DNA of 64,000 nt from Elysia crispata (taxonomy: Eukaryota > Mollusca > Gastropoda > Plakobranchidae): the NCBI GenBank assembly GCA_033675545.1, contig JAWDGP010000459.1, forward strand, positions 31,001 to 95,000, in the 5' to 3' direction. A program made the translations under genes and the position numbers. A model generated the notes under the pieces. The model made no database searches and was not told the origin of the DNA. It saw only the letters and a program-made list of their open reading frames with translations. This document shows positions 1-12,400 of this stretch, in pieces; positions within the stretch are counted from its first letter, which is position 1; the number at the start of each line of letters is the position of its first letter.

Positions 1-175
1 TACGCACCACCCCTTGTTTTCCCACTGCTTGTGTGGTATGTAAAATCACAACGCAGAATGCCTTGCACACAAATTTTGTGTGCAAGGCATAGCATCCCCT
101 CTGTGTGTATGGTTGGCTTATAAGAATTCTCTCACAAACTTGACTAACATGATCTCTGTATATGAAAAAGTACAA
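1..175. other. 3' flank of protease-like gene
   Basis: Sequence downstream of the stop codon, probably 3' UTR. A short inverted repeat lies near 60-90 (ccttgcacac / tgtgcaaggc), flanking acaaattttg. No gene is seen. Confidence 0.4.
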
Positions 176-475
176 TCACGATTGCCATTCTTTTAATACT
201 TGCTCTTCTGACTTCTTGTCCAACCCGACACCACTGAGATTGATTGAGTCGCCTCCCTCTCCCTCTTCCGGCCTGCCACTATGAGGATGCCGTCCAAAAA
301 ACCCTGCCCACTTCATCTTGCCAAGGATCCATATGGGAGCACCACTGCTTCCTGGGCATGTTGGCGCATCATATGTGTAAACGCAGTTCTCCCAGCCTCG
401 GCAGCGATCCACAACATGCCTCTGCCTCCATCTTCCAACGCTTACTTGTTTATGACATCCATGAGGATGAGACAC
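176..475 (-). CDS. Protease-like gene, last coding exon (catalytic Ser)
   Basis: The acceptor tgctgtag precedes 475; the stop TGA is at 178-176. It begins [14 protein letters not shown] and carries [17 protein letters not shown] with the nucleophile candidate Ser316, then HPHSG and a polar tail. The exon supplies 99 residues plus the stop. No AATAAA signal is visible in the 175 bases left in the window, so the 3' UTR continues outside. Confidence 0.88.
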   Translation of the reverse strand: MSHPHGCHKQVSVGRWRQRHVVDRCRGWENCVYTYDAPTCPGSSGAPIWILGKMKWAGFFGRHPHSGRPEEGEGGDSINLSGVGLDKKSEEQVLKEWQS

Positions 476-3400
476 CTACAGCATTATAAAAAAAAATATC
501 TGATAAATTTGTAGCTCACTTTTCATCTAAACATGATCTAAACTAAAGAAAACACAGACAAAATTAGTTATATAACAATGTGTTAGCTTAAGCAATTGTT
601 GAAAGTTAAAAAAAAATACTCATTTTGTTAAAGTACACCAAACTTAAATTGTTTGTTGAGCTGCACTTTGACTCAACTGATAATAATGAATAATTATTTC
701 TTCACCTTGTGAAATTTAAAAGTTAAAATTACCATCAATGCACTCTTGGCAAACTTTTTAAAGTACATTTTGTCCCAGCCAAGCAATATCAGATGACCAC
801 ATACAAAAATGCCTGCATTTTCACTGAAATCAGAATTCAGAAATCTAACAAACATACATATCTCAAAATTTCAATGAAGATGTGAAAAACTTGAGAAAGT
901 ATTAGCAATCTTTTTTTTTTTTTTGTTCTATGTACAATGAAGTCCGCTTACATCGACATGCTCTCGGAAGAGAAAAAAATCATGTTGACATATCAAAATG
1001 TCCATAAAAATACACAGATAAAGAGAAAAATACCAATAACAAAGTAAACATAGAATAATAAAGGTGAAAAGGAAAAAAAAAAAAAGAAAAAAGCCAAAGT
1101 TTCGAATAAAGGATTCCTTTTTCTCCCTTGTTAATTTTTTTCCCCACGAAATTGGGTGTTGTGTATTGTCCCCACAATTTCCTTTTATGGATAACCACTT
1201 TTCTTGTTAAGCCCAGTATCTGTAGCAATTTGATCTTCACCTCAATATTAAGGTTTTTTTCTTTCCATGGCCATGATTAAGACTTACGATTATAGGTCAT
1301 ACAAAGTTAACATTGTGACGCCGAATAGTCAAATGTATGGTTGTTTCAATAGTGCCTTATGCATGAAAGAAGAAAGTCTATGATTGCTGTGTCTAAACGA
1401 TAAAGGCAAGTTCAGCCTAACCCATTGCTATTAGCCACAACAATCAAAAGCATTCCACATAGGGACAATGTCTCAGCTCACAGCATCAATCCGCACTGGC
1501 TTTCCATTTTCCAGTAGGCCTAGATCTAGATTTGGCCTCACCCACATTGGACAGTCAGACTAGTGTAATGGTGCCAATTAGTTAACTACCTCAAAATTTA
1601 TAGCAGGCGTGTCGATAAAGTGGAGTAATTGAAAAAAAAATATTTTATTCCTAAGAACAATGAGGAAAAAATTCGGTATTTGGGAAAAAATAGCCAGGAG
1701 CAAATATGTCGATAAATTGACTCTCAATATATGCAGGTTATACTGAAGCTTTAAAAGTTGTAGAGTTTGGACCTTAATTTTTTTAAAATGTTTTCAAAAA
1801 GTATGACACTGATAGAGGGAAAACACAATTTTTCTTCACATTGAATTTTCGAATCACTGATTTATCAGAAAGGTGGCAATTGTGCTGTTAGAGTGTTCAA
1901 CTTTACATCCCTGGGAGTTGTTCCTCACATGCCAAAATTAGGTAAGTTTGAAGCGTCATGTTTAATGAGCAGAAAAGACTTAAGATCACTTTGTTGTGAC
2001 AGGTTACATTGGAAACAATCACCTTCTATGTTGAAATTTGAAACAGGAAATTAAAAAAAACCAAAAAAACTATACCCACGTAATAAAATAAGGACTATAT
2101 TATTAAGATGTGGCATATGACTCATTCTCAAAAGGTGCTTTTTCCAGCCATAGTCACAACATATCAGAATTTAAAAAGAAAATACAGCTATAAGAGTACA
2201 TTTTTCAACTCCTACACTTTGCACATGTAATAAAGAGATATTTTCAACAACATCACGTTGTTCATGCCTGTCTTGTAAAATTTATGTGATGTTCAAAATG
2301 AAAAAAAACACAGTTTTTCTTGTGGACTTTTGTTACATTTTAGGGGTGATTGTTTTCTCTGATCTCCAGCTTTTGTCAGGTTCATTTTCAGAGTAAAGCT
2401 GTAATTGATTTTACAAAAGGAATGATTAAAGAACATAATTCTTGATTCATCAATGAGGAACGGAATGCTGTTTTGCAATGACAAACACATTTTCCAGCTC
2501 TACTTAGACATTTTGCACTCATCATTTCCCATTGAAATAAAAGCGTTTTATAACCCTCAACGAGATATGATAAATGATCCAATCTGATTCACCAGCATTG
2601 CCATGCATCAAACTTTATTTTAGAAGCCACCTTAGCATGTTATTTCAACTGAGCTGAAAGTAAAGGTCTGTTCCTCGGTATTCCATGCCTGTGCCATTGC
2701 GGTATGTCTAAGATTGCAGCTGTTACTGATTCACCAAGGCTTATTTTGATTCTCTGACACTATCACAACTTTCTACTTTCGACAGAAAACTCAATGAAGA
2801 CCACTTTTACTAAAATAGGAACAAAGAACTTTCCAAGAAGATTTCTTTGTCTGTGTCAATCTGTTTAAATGCATTGACACGCGATACGTCTAAGACCAGC
2901 AATAAATACATTGATATTTTGGTGTGATAAACTTTTAAACTGAATAATATTGTTTAAATATTCAAATCTTTAATAGCATTAGCCTTTAAAACTATATTTA
3001 ATTGGACACCATCAAAGCAAAATAGGTATGTGTGACACAAGCCAGATTTCAGTCATTAATGCGTCTAAGTACCCTAGAACTATTTCGTCCATTTCATCTG
3101 TAGGAGACTTATCTGGAAAGCAATTTTAAAGATATTTTAAAGTTTTTTGTTTTGTGATAATAACTAGTTTGAATGTGTATGAGGCAGCTTTAAATAATAC
3201 ATCAAGTTTAGATATAGAGAGCCTAGATCTATGTTAGAAATACTGTAATATAGGTCGGTTTTTGCTCCTTGTAATAACTTAAGTAGGCCTAGATCTATGT
3301 TAAATTATATCTAAGGGCAACTTTAAGTGACAAAGTTCTATATTTTGCCTAAGTCAGTACTTACATGTAATAATGACACAATTTGTGTCATCAATACGCC

Positions 3401-6400
3401 TGAGAACAAAATTGTGTTTTTTTTTTTGTTTATTTTATGTTTCAAATAAGAATTTTCATGTGAACAGATATTGACAATAAGTACCCAAAATGAGCATTTA
3501 TTAATGAATTAATATGACTGTTAAAAAAACTTCTATGGCAATGATTGACTAAAATGTAACAGTGACACAAAGTTCTCTTTCCACAAAAGTATTTTAATTT
3601 TCAGTTCAATATTTAGACAGTATTTAACTCAATTTACCTTTGAAAATCAAGTAAGGACATAATTCATAAAATCAAGTTATGAAATATGGCAAAGTTTGTG
3701 TCATCATTACATCTAAGTTTGTATGACAATATTGGAAAAAAATATAGCTTTCTTTTCAGAATGAGACGCTCAAATGTCTTTAGAATAATATCATTCCATC
3801 CTTAGGATGCTTACACTACTAGAAACAAACATTTTACATATAAAAACACAAAATGAAAATAAAGCCCCAAGTTAAAAAAAATGACATAACCTTTTGAGAA
3901 TGAGTCATATTAAAAAAAACCACAGTTGGTAGGTGATATTGTTTAGCCTTGCTTGACAGAGGTTAAAAAAATTGATGTTTGACAAACTTCAAAATATTTT
4001 TCAAGTGGACAGATTTTTATTAGGCAATTGAATGAAAATATCAAACCTACCACAACAACCAAACGATGACCCTCCTCATCTTCATTTGGGTACTTATGGT
4101 TGATCTTGGTCTCCAGCCATCTCCATTTACCCCAAACTTCTTTGATGTGTTCACAGAGTTCAATGTCGTGGCTCACACATCGAATGTCACACCAGTCACC
4201 TTGAATAGCCCCAAAGGCGAGAGACTCACCATAAAATTGCTTTACTTCACTGCCTCTAAAGATATAAACAAGATTAAAAAAAATTGTCATATTTAAATGT
4301 CTTTTATGCCTATCATGTTAAATAGACTTACAACTTTTTAGGCATGATGCTACCTGTCAGAAAATTCCCATAGGATTACATGAATATTAAAAAAAAAGAA
4401 AAGAAAAAGAAAAGAAATTGATGATCATCAATTGAAGGAAAATTGATAGAAACAAATCAATTTCAAAATTTTATTAAGGCTACTGCTTTAAAACTTTTAT
4501 TTCACCAATTCACATTTTAAAGTATTATAAATTGCATATTGGACAATAAATGTGTTTTGTTTTTTTTTGCACCTTGAAATTTGAGATATTTAGGCTCTGA
4601 ATTAAAAAGCTTTCAACACCACAGTTTGTGCATTTTTTTTTGGTATCAAAATCACTAATAGGTGCTTGCTAGTATAATTTTTAGTTATTCTCCACATGTC
4701 TTCGGTTATTGTAATTTTTGCATGCCTCAAAAATGCAGAGAACTATGAACTTTCTTTCGTGATTTTATTATTTTATTAGTACTGCAAAATATCCTTGTGC
4801 ACAATTTTTGCTTACCTGTAAAATTGGTCACTCTAAGTTTCTAATCCATTACCATGTAAATTTCAACAGTACTTCATTATATTATGGTGATTATTTTAAA
4901 CTAAAACAAACTGTTTTAATTACTATTGCAAGGAAATAGAATTGCCTATTCACTTGTTTTGAGGACCACACAGTTTGGCGAAATGGAAATGAAACTGATC
5001 CCTTTTTATTGTCTCCAATGGAATCAGTGCTTTTGCTTGTGTAAAATCTACATGAAATTTTGAGTCCAGATTTTTTTCCCCCCCAAGACATTCATATCTC
5101 AAACGATCAACATCAAACTCATCTTTTTGTGTCTGACACGAGGCAGGATGAAATAAGACGTGAGCAATATTATTTATCCTGAATAATTATAGCTTTGATT
5201 TGATAAATGCTTTAAATATGTAATAGGGCAGTTAAAATGGGAAGGGAACAATAATATGGACCTCTGAGATTACTGTAACGGTATGGCCTCTCTGGCATGT
5301 AATGTTTACCTTAATTAGCATTGAATCCTGGCATGGCTAGTTAGATAATAAAGATGGCGATCCCGGTGTAACAAACAAATCCAGCGTGCTCTACCTTGAA
5401 TTATATGTGTTCGTGACTTTGTGGTTGTCTACGTAAATAAGAATAAGTCTTAACCACAAATCATCACTACATGGTGTCAGAATAAAACTTGACTACCTGG
5501 AAATCTCGAGATCTATTCACTTAAAGTTAAAAGAGGTCTTATGATGGCTTTCAAACCACCAACACCATTCAACTTTCACGAGCCAGCGGAATGGTCAGCT
5601 TGGCGCTCGAGATTTAGACATTTTAGACTTGCGTCTAAACTATCTAAAGAAGATCAAGAGGTACAAGTAAGTGCTTTACTGTACTCTATGGGTCCCGAAG
5701 CAGAGAGGATCTACAGCACATTTGAGCTGGCAGAAGGTGATAGGACATTTGACACAGTTCTATCCAAATTTGATGAACATTTTATCCCTCAGAGGAATAT
5801 TATTCATCTCAGAGCACAGTTCCATCGTAGAGAGCAGCAATCCAAAGAAACTAATGAAGAATATATAAGAGCTCTATATGAACTTTCGGAGCATGCAAAC
5901 TTCCCAAACAAAGAAGACTGCATAAGGGATCGACTTTACTCGGAGTGAGGGACAAAGAACTCTCGGAGAAGTTGCAGTTAAAGGCAGATCTGAGTCTTAA
6001 AGAGGCAACCACAACTGCAAGGCAGTACGAAACTGTCAAACACGAATTAAGTGAACAGAGAGATCAGGCTCAACCTGCTGACTTGAATAGAGTCCAGAGA
6101 AACAAGCCTACTAGCTACAATAGACCTGGCTCGAGCTCGTATCCAAACACCAAAAGCACTACAAGAAGCAAATCACAACATGGCGGATCACAACAGAGGA
6201 CGAACTGTGGTAAATGTGGTAAGAATCACCACTACGGAAAGTGCCCAGCTTTCGGAAAAGAATGTCACAAATGTGGCAGGCGAGACCATTTCGCCAAATT
6301 ATGTAGATCAAAAACAAGAGCCAGGGCAGATAAGCTTGGATATCAAGAAGGAACAAGAGAAGTGAACGTAGACAATACTGAGTTCTTCATCGACTCCATC

Positions 6401-9400
6401 ACAGACACAACTTCAGCTCCATGGAGAGTTGATCTAAAATTAGAAGGATCGACTGTGAGCTTTAAGATTGACACAGGCGCTGACGTCAACGTCTTAAGCG
6501 AATCATCATGGAAATCACTGCCCCTAAAGCCAAGACTCCATCCGGCGAGAAATGTTCATTTGTCAAGTCCTGGGGGAAAGCTGGATATCAAAGGAAAATT
6601 TATATCCAAGATCAACAAACAGACGGCAACGTTCTATGTTGTGAACAACGATGTTGAATGTCTTCTCAGCAGAGACACATCAACTGCGTTAGGTCTGGTA
6701 AAAAGGCTACACAATATCAATGCATTCAGTGCAGTGAAGTGCCAACCAGTAAAGATCAAATTGAAAGAAGGCACTACACCTTACAGCCTAGCGACTTCCA
6801 GACGAGTTCCAATCCCTCTACAAGAGAGAGTGAAGAAAGAACTACAAAGAATGAAAGACCTTGATGTCATCGAAGACATAACTGAACCAACAGATTAGGT
6901 CTCACCTATGGTTCCAGTGGTGAAGAAAAATGGTGACATACGCATTTGTGTCGATTTGAAAAAGCTAAACAAGGCAGTGCAAAGAGAAAGATATGTAATT
7001 CCTTCTTTTGAAGAGATAGTCCACAAGCTGAAAGGTTCAACAATATTTTTAAAGCTTGATGCACAATCAGGATTTTGGCAGATTCCTTTGGATCCAGAAA
7101 CAGCTAAGCTCACCACCTTCATAACGCCCTTTGGGAGATACTTCACGAAAAGATTTCCATTTGATATCAGCTCTGCCCCTGAAATTTTCATGAGAATTGT
7201 GTCAGGAATTTTGGAAGGAATTGACGGAGTGGTATGCTACTTTGACGATATACTCTGTCACTCAAAATCACCAGAGGACCATGAAAAGCTCTTAGAATTG
7301 GTACACAAGAGACTGAAGGATGCAAGCCTTCAGTTGAACACTGCAAAGTGCGAGTACAAAAAGTCAGAAATCACATTGTCTCAGCAGAAGGATGCCGCCC
7401 AGATCCCATGAAAATCGAAGCCATTCAAGGTTTGCCAGAACCATCTGATGTATCTGCACCCAGACGCTATCTAGGGAAATACCTACCTCATCTTTCGACA
7501 ATTTTGAGGCCTCTAAATGAACTTCTGCCCAAGGACACAGCTTGGATGTCAGGACCTCCACAGAGAACAGCCTTCAACAAAGTCAAAGAACTGCTCATCA
7601 AACCACCAGTTTTGGCTTACTTCGACCCAAAGAAGCCGACGATCGTGGAAGATAGCTCATCCTATGGGCTTGGAGGTTGTCTCCTACAAGAACATAAGGA
7701 GGGACTTAGACCTATCGCCTTTTGCTCTAGGTCATTATCCAACACAGAGCAGCGTTACGCTCAGATCGAGAAGGAATGTCTTGCCTCAGTATGGGCCTGT
7801 GAGCGTTTTGACAGACATCTCATGGGACTAGACAGCTTCACACTCTACAGTGATCACAAGCCACTGATTCCACTTATCAATTCAAAAGACTTGTCAGAAA
7901 CTCCACTCAGATGTCAAAGGATGCTGATTCGCCTGCTGCGATACAAGCCTGTTGCAATACACCAGCCAGGCAAGATGATGGTTACGTCAGACACACTGTC
8001 TCGCAGCCCCGCCGCCTGTTCTCAGGAAACTTCCAATCTTCATGAAGACGTACGCTTCCATGTGTCGATGGTAACCTCGTCGTGGCCAGTTTCGGATGGA
8101 AAACTGAGACAACTTAAAGAAGAGACACAGCAAGATGTGAGCCTGAGAACAGCCATCAACTACACTGTGATGGGATGGCCTACGTACAAACAAGATGTCA
8201 TGCTAGCGGCAAGAGACCTCTTTGACTTTAGAAATGAACTAAGTCTTTATGATGGACTTTTGCTAAGGGGAGACAAAATTGTCATTCCATACTCCATGAG
8301 AAAAGAAATATTGGACCGTATACACGATGGACACCTTGGCATTACCAAATGCAGAGAAAGGGCAAACCAAGGTGTGTGGTGGCCCGGACTTTCCAAACAA
8401 ATTCAAGATTGTGTGGCGATGTGTAAATTATGCATGCAGAAGAAGTCTGCACAACAAAGTGAGCCTCTGCTCCCTTCAACACTGCCTGATCGTCCTTTCC
8501 AGAGAATAGGAGTAGACCTATGCGAATTAAAAGGAAAGCACTTTCTAGTCTCAGTCGACTACTTTTCAAGATATATTGACATTTTACCTCTCCAGTCCCT
8601 AACATCAGGTGCAGTCATAAATAAGATGAAAAAAATATTCTCACAACATGGCATTGCGGAGACTGTAATATCCGACAATGGCCCTAAATTTGCGGCTAAA
8701 GAATTCCAACAGTTTGCTGAGGAATGGAACTTCCACCACGCCACAAGCAGCCCTCACTATCCCCAGGCAAACGGGAGGCGGAAAGAGCCGTGCGATCAGC
8801 CAAAGAATTTCTACGCCAAAATGACCCACACTTGGCATTGCTCACTTACCGAGCTACTCCACTTCCTGCACTAGGAGTGAGTCCCGCAGAACTCGCCTAT
8901 GGTCGTCGACTACGAACAACCTTGCCAGCTGTCCCACAGACGCTTTCACCTCGCCCTGTAAACCACGATCTCATCCGAAACCGCGACATGGCAAACGAAG
9001 CGTTACAGAAGAAATACTTCGACAGAAAAACATGTCACCTGCCAGATCTCGAGCCTCGCGATTAAGTCCTCCTGAAGAAAAGAGAAGGTGAAAAAGGTTG
9101 GAACCAGCCAGGCGAAGTTGTAGGACAATGTGCACCTCGCTCCTACATCATAAGTACTCCTGATGGACAGCTGAGACGCAACAGAAAACACCTCATGCTG
9201 CAGAAGACCCCGCACAAGAACCATCCAGAGGGTGGACTTCAGACAGCACCTGTACCGCAAGAACCTGCCCCACCAATACCGTGGCCGGTGCAGTCCACGA
9301 CAGATTCCTGTGATTCGACCAGCCTCGCCTGTTGAGCCTTCTCATCAGCCCGAGCCGTCTTCATCGTCACGAATGTCTGCGAAGATGCCAGCTGAGAAGT

Positions 9401-12400
9401 CAACTCAACCATATTGTACCAGATCTGGTAGGGCTATCGTTAAGCCTATCAGATATCAGTGATCGTGTTAACCTCCTCGTCGTGAAGACTTGGGGTAGGT
9501 TGCCCAGGCAACGGTTAGGTTGTGTGTTTCTGAGCTCGAGGATAGAGAGCTCCCAAGAAATGTGTAATTCTTAAGCTCGAGGATAGAGCGTTTTCAAGTT
9601 ATATCTAATTAATAAGTTTGTTACGGTTAGTTATCTTAAAAGTCTCACCACTAGCAGAATACGTAATTGTCGTCACTTTAGTTCGAGGACAGAACTTGCA
9701 TCGGGTCTTAATCTATCTTATACTTCTGCAAAAACTGATACCGGTACACTGTGTCAAGAACAATCAAAATGTTTCTTAATTAATACGCCTACATGATTAA
9801 CATTTTCTCAAGACTAGAGCCTCCTGATTCTAATGATATTAATTTTCTTTCAAGACATTTGGCTTCATGTTTTAGGGAATAATTTACTAAGCACCTTGGA
9901 CACTCTTAGCTATAAATGACAATTATATTCCTAAGCATAGCAATTCAGATGTTACTTAAACACTATATTATAAATGTTATGGTATCTTCTGATCTAAAGT
10001 ACATGTATGTAATTATAAGAAACAATAAACAATAATGGCATTAAGTTAAATTTAACTATACGGATCATAGAATCTAGTAAAAATAATTGGCTGTAAACTA
10101 AGGTATTTAATTGGCACATATACGGTATGCAATGCATTAATGTTACATTATTTCCTTGTTCATGTAGATATGGGTTTTTTTAACGGTATGGCCTCTCTGG
10201 CATGTAATGTTTACCTTTAATTAGCATTGAATCCTGGCATGGCTAGTTAGATAATAAAGATGGCGATCCCGGTGTAACAAACAAATCCAGCGTGCTTTAC
10301 CTTGAATTATATGTGTTCGTGACTTTGTGGTTGTCTACGTAAATAAGAATATGTCTTAACCACAAAGCATCACTACAATTACAAATAGAAATTCAAAATC
10401 AAAACTAGATCTAGACCTATGTATTGATCATTATTCAGATTAAAATCATGGCTTATTTTCAAAGTTTGCTTAGAGTGTAACATCGCATATTACTAGCAAT
10501 TTTGGCATTAGACACTACCTTGGCCTAAAAACTGCTAGAGACTGGCTAGAGGAAGTAAAAAAAAGGTCAAGATTTCTCACTATCACTCTCCCTTGCTTAT
10601 AAGTTGGTTGTCAAGTTTTATGTTACTGATTTTTAAAATTTGGTGACCCACATAGCACATACCGTTTTATGTGCTAATCGTAATATTGCTAACATAATGG
10701 TCTGTCTCACAGACAGACGAAAATAACACTGACCCACCATAAAAAAAAAACAAACTTTGAATAATTCCCCATCTATCTGTTCTATAACGATAAAAATCGA
10801 CAGCTAAAATTATTTAATTTTAATTTCTGCAAATTAGTTTATCTAAATGCCTAAGACAGACAATTTTGGTCCCAATAGTCGATTTGGTATATCTCAGATC
10901 TATGCCTAAAGTACAGGTAACAACATTTTTGTCTGTCTTAAAGTTAGACCAACATTTTGGTCTATCTCTCATATAGTCTAAACGGAGCATAACTTTCGTA
11001 CTGGCAGTGGAATCCCTTTCCCTTTCTTTCTGTGTCTGCTGCGCCAGTCGGGGGATTATTTTGTTTTCATAATCCAATCAAAATATTTAGTCCACTCAAT
11101 TCATCTAGAATTGACAACTATCCTACTTCTAGATATCTATCCAAATTTAGAGCATCTAGACCATGAATATAGTAGAAGATAGTAGTCCAAACCAGCCACA
11201 AGACAAAAGAGGGGGAGTCGAGGGGAAGCCAGAGATTCTTCTCTCACCTTAAGTGCGGGGATGAAAGAGCACAAATTTGCAGACAAAATGTTTTCAGCAA
11301 CTCTAGGGGTGATGAGAGAACAATCAGTAACTGGGTCTCGGAAGATAATGCGAGCAACCATCCAAAAGCAAGACACATTTTAGTGGAATACGCACCCCAG
11401 ATTCTGAGCAGGATACAGAATTTCTTAAACCTGGTTAAAATCAATTCACACCATCCCCTCGCACTACTGCAGGCAACAACCATCGTATGCTGAGAAAAGT
11501 TTTATAACTTCAGAGAATACTCTCAGCCAGCTTCACAGACTATACACAAAGCTGCCTTGAGAGTGGAAGGAGGGGTGTTGGCACTAACATCTTTATCAAC
11601 ACTTTTCACGACCTCAAGATGTCCTTTATTCCCAGAAAGGACCAGTGCAATGTATGTCTTGCAGCAAAAATGGGAAATAATGCTGTGCACATGAAACATA
11701 TGCAAGACAAATCCATGGCTCAACAGATGAAAGTCGAGGATAAGAGCAAATCAGATGATGCAACTTCAGTCTGGACGATGGATCTACAAAGTGTCCTCCT
11801 GCGCCCACGCACTCAAGTCAGTGCACTCTATTATAAAACAAACCTTGCCATTCATAACATCCCTACTTATATAAAAAAAATTAGTACTCATTGTGTGCTC
11901 CCCTCCTCGAATTTTTGCCTATCTCCACAGACTTACTCAGACACTTGAAAATTACAAAATAGTTTTTTTTAAGAAATACTGTACATCAGATTAGGGACAT
12001 GACCCCCATTTTTTTTAAAAAGCAATGTTTTGATGTCATTAAATAAAAATGAGACCTTTGATATTATTTGTTCTTCAATATACGCCTCCCGCAGTGTCCA
12101 TCAACTTCACTAGAAAGCGGTAATTATAAAAAGTTTGATCGTTGCCCATCAGTCACTTAAAAATAACAAAACATTAGGGACATGACCCCCACTTTTTAAA
12201 AAAACAATGTTTTGAGTCAATAGATCAAAATTAGACCTTTGACATTACTTTTTCTTCAATTCTAGATCTAGATCTACCTCTCCCGCATAGCTTAGGCCAA
12301 CCAGCGATAAGACCACCTCAGTCTGAGTGATATAATTAACTGTGGAAGATAGATCGATATTACGATGGCAGGTGAGAAAAAGAGACGTCGTTTAAGACGA

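Larger units (their letters stand above)
5274..10377 (+). mobile_element. Ty3/gypsy LTR retrotransposon, full length but inactive
   Basis: A 5.1-kb element is bounded by two LTRs of about 198 bp (5274-5471 and 10179-10377) and flanked by the 5-bp target duplication ATTAC (5269-5273 and 10378-10382). Order is gag, zinc knuckles, aspartic protease, reverse transcriptase, RNase H, integrase, the pol order of Ty3/gypsy (Metaviridae-type) elements. It lies antisense inside protease intron 5. The LTRs differ at only a handful of positions, so insertion is fairly recent. The coding region nevertheless has a nonsense codon and at least two or three frameshifts, so this copy cannot make a full polyprotein. 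Confidence 0.93.

Noticed and set aside
11137-11483. Overlapping minus-strand open frames
   Set aside because: Antisense to the decayed transposon gene, which explains the region better on the plus strand.
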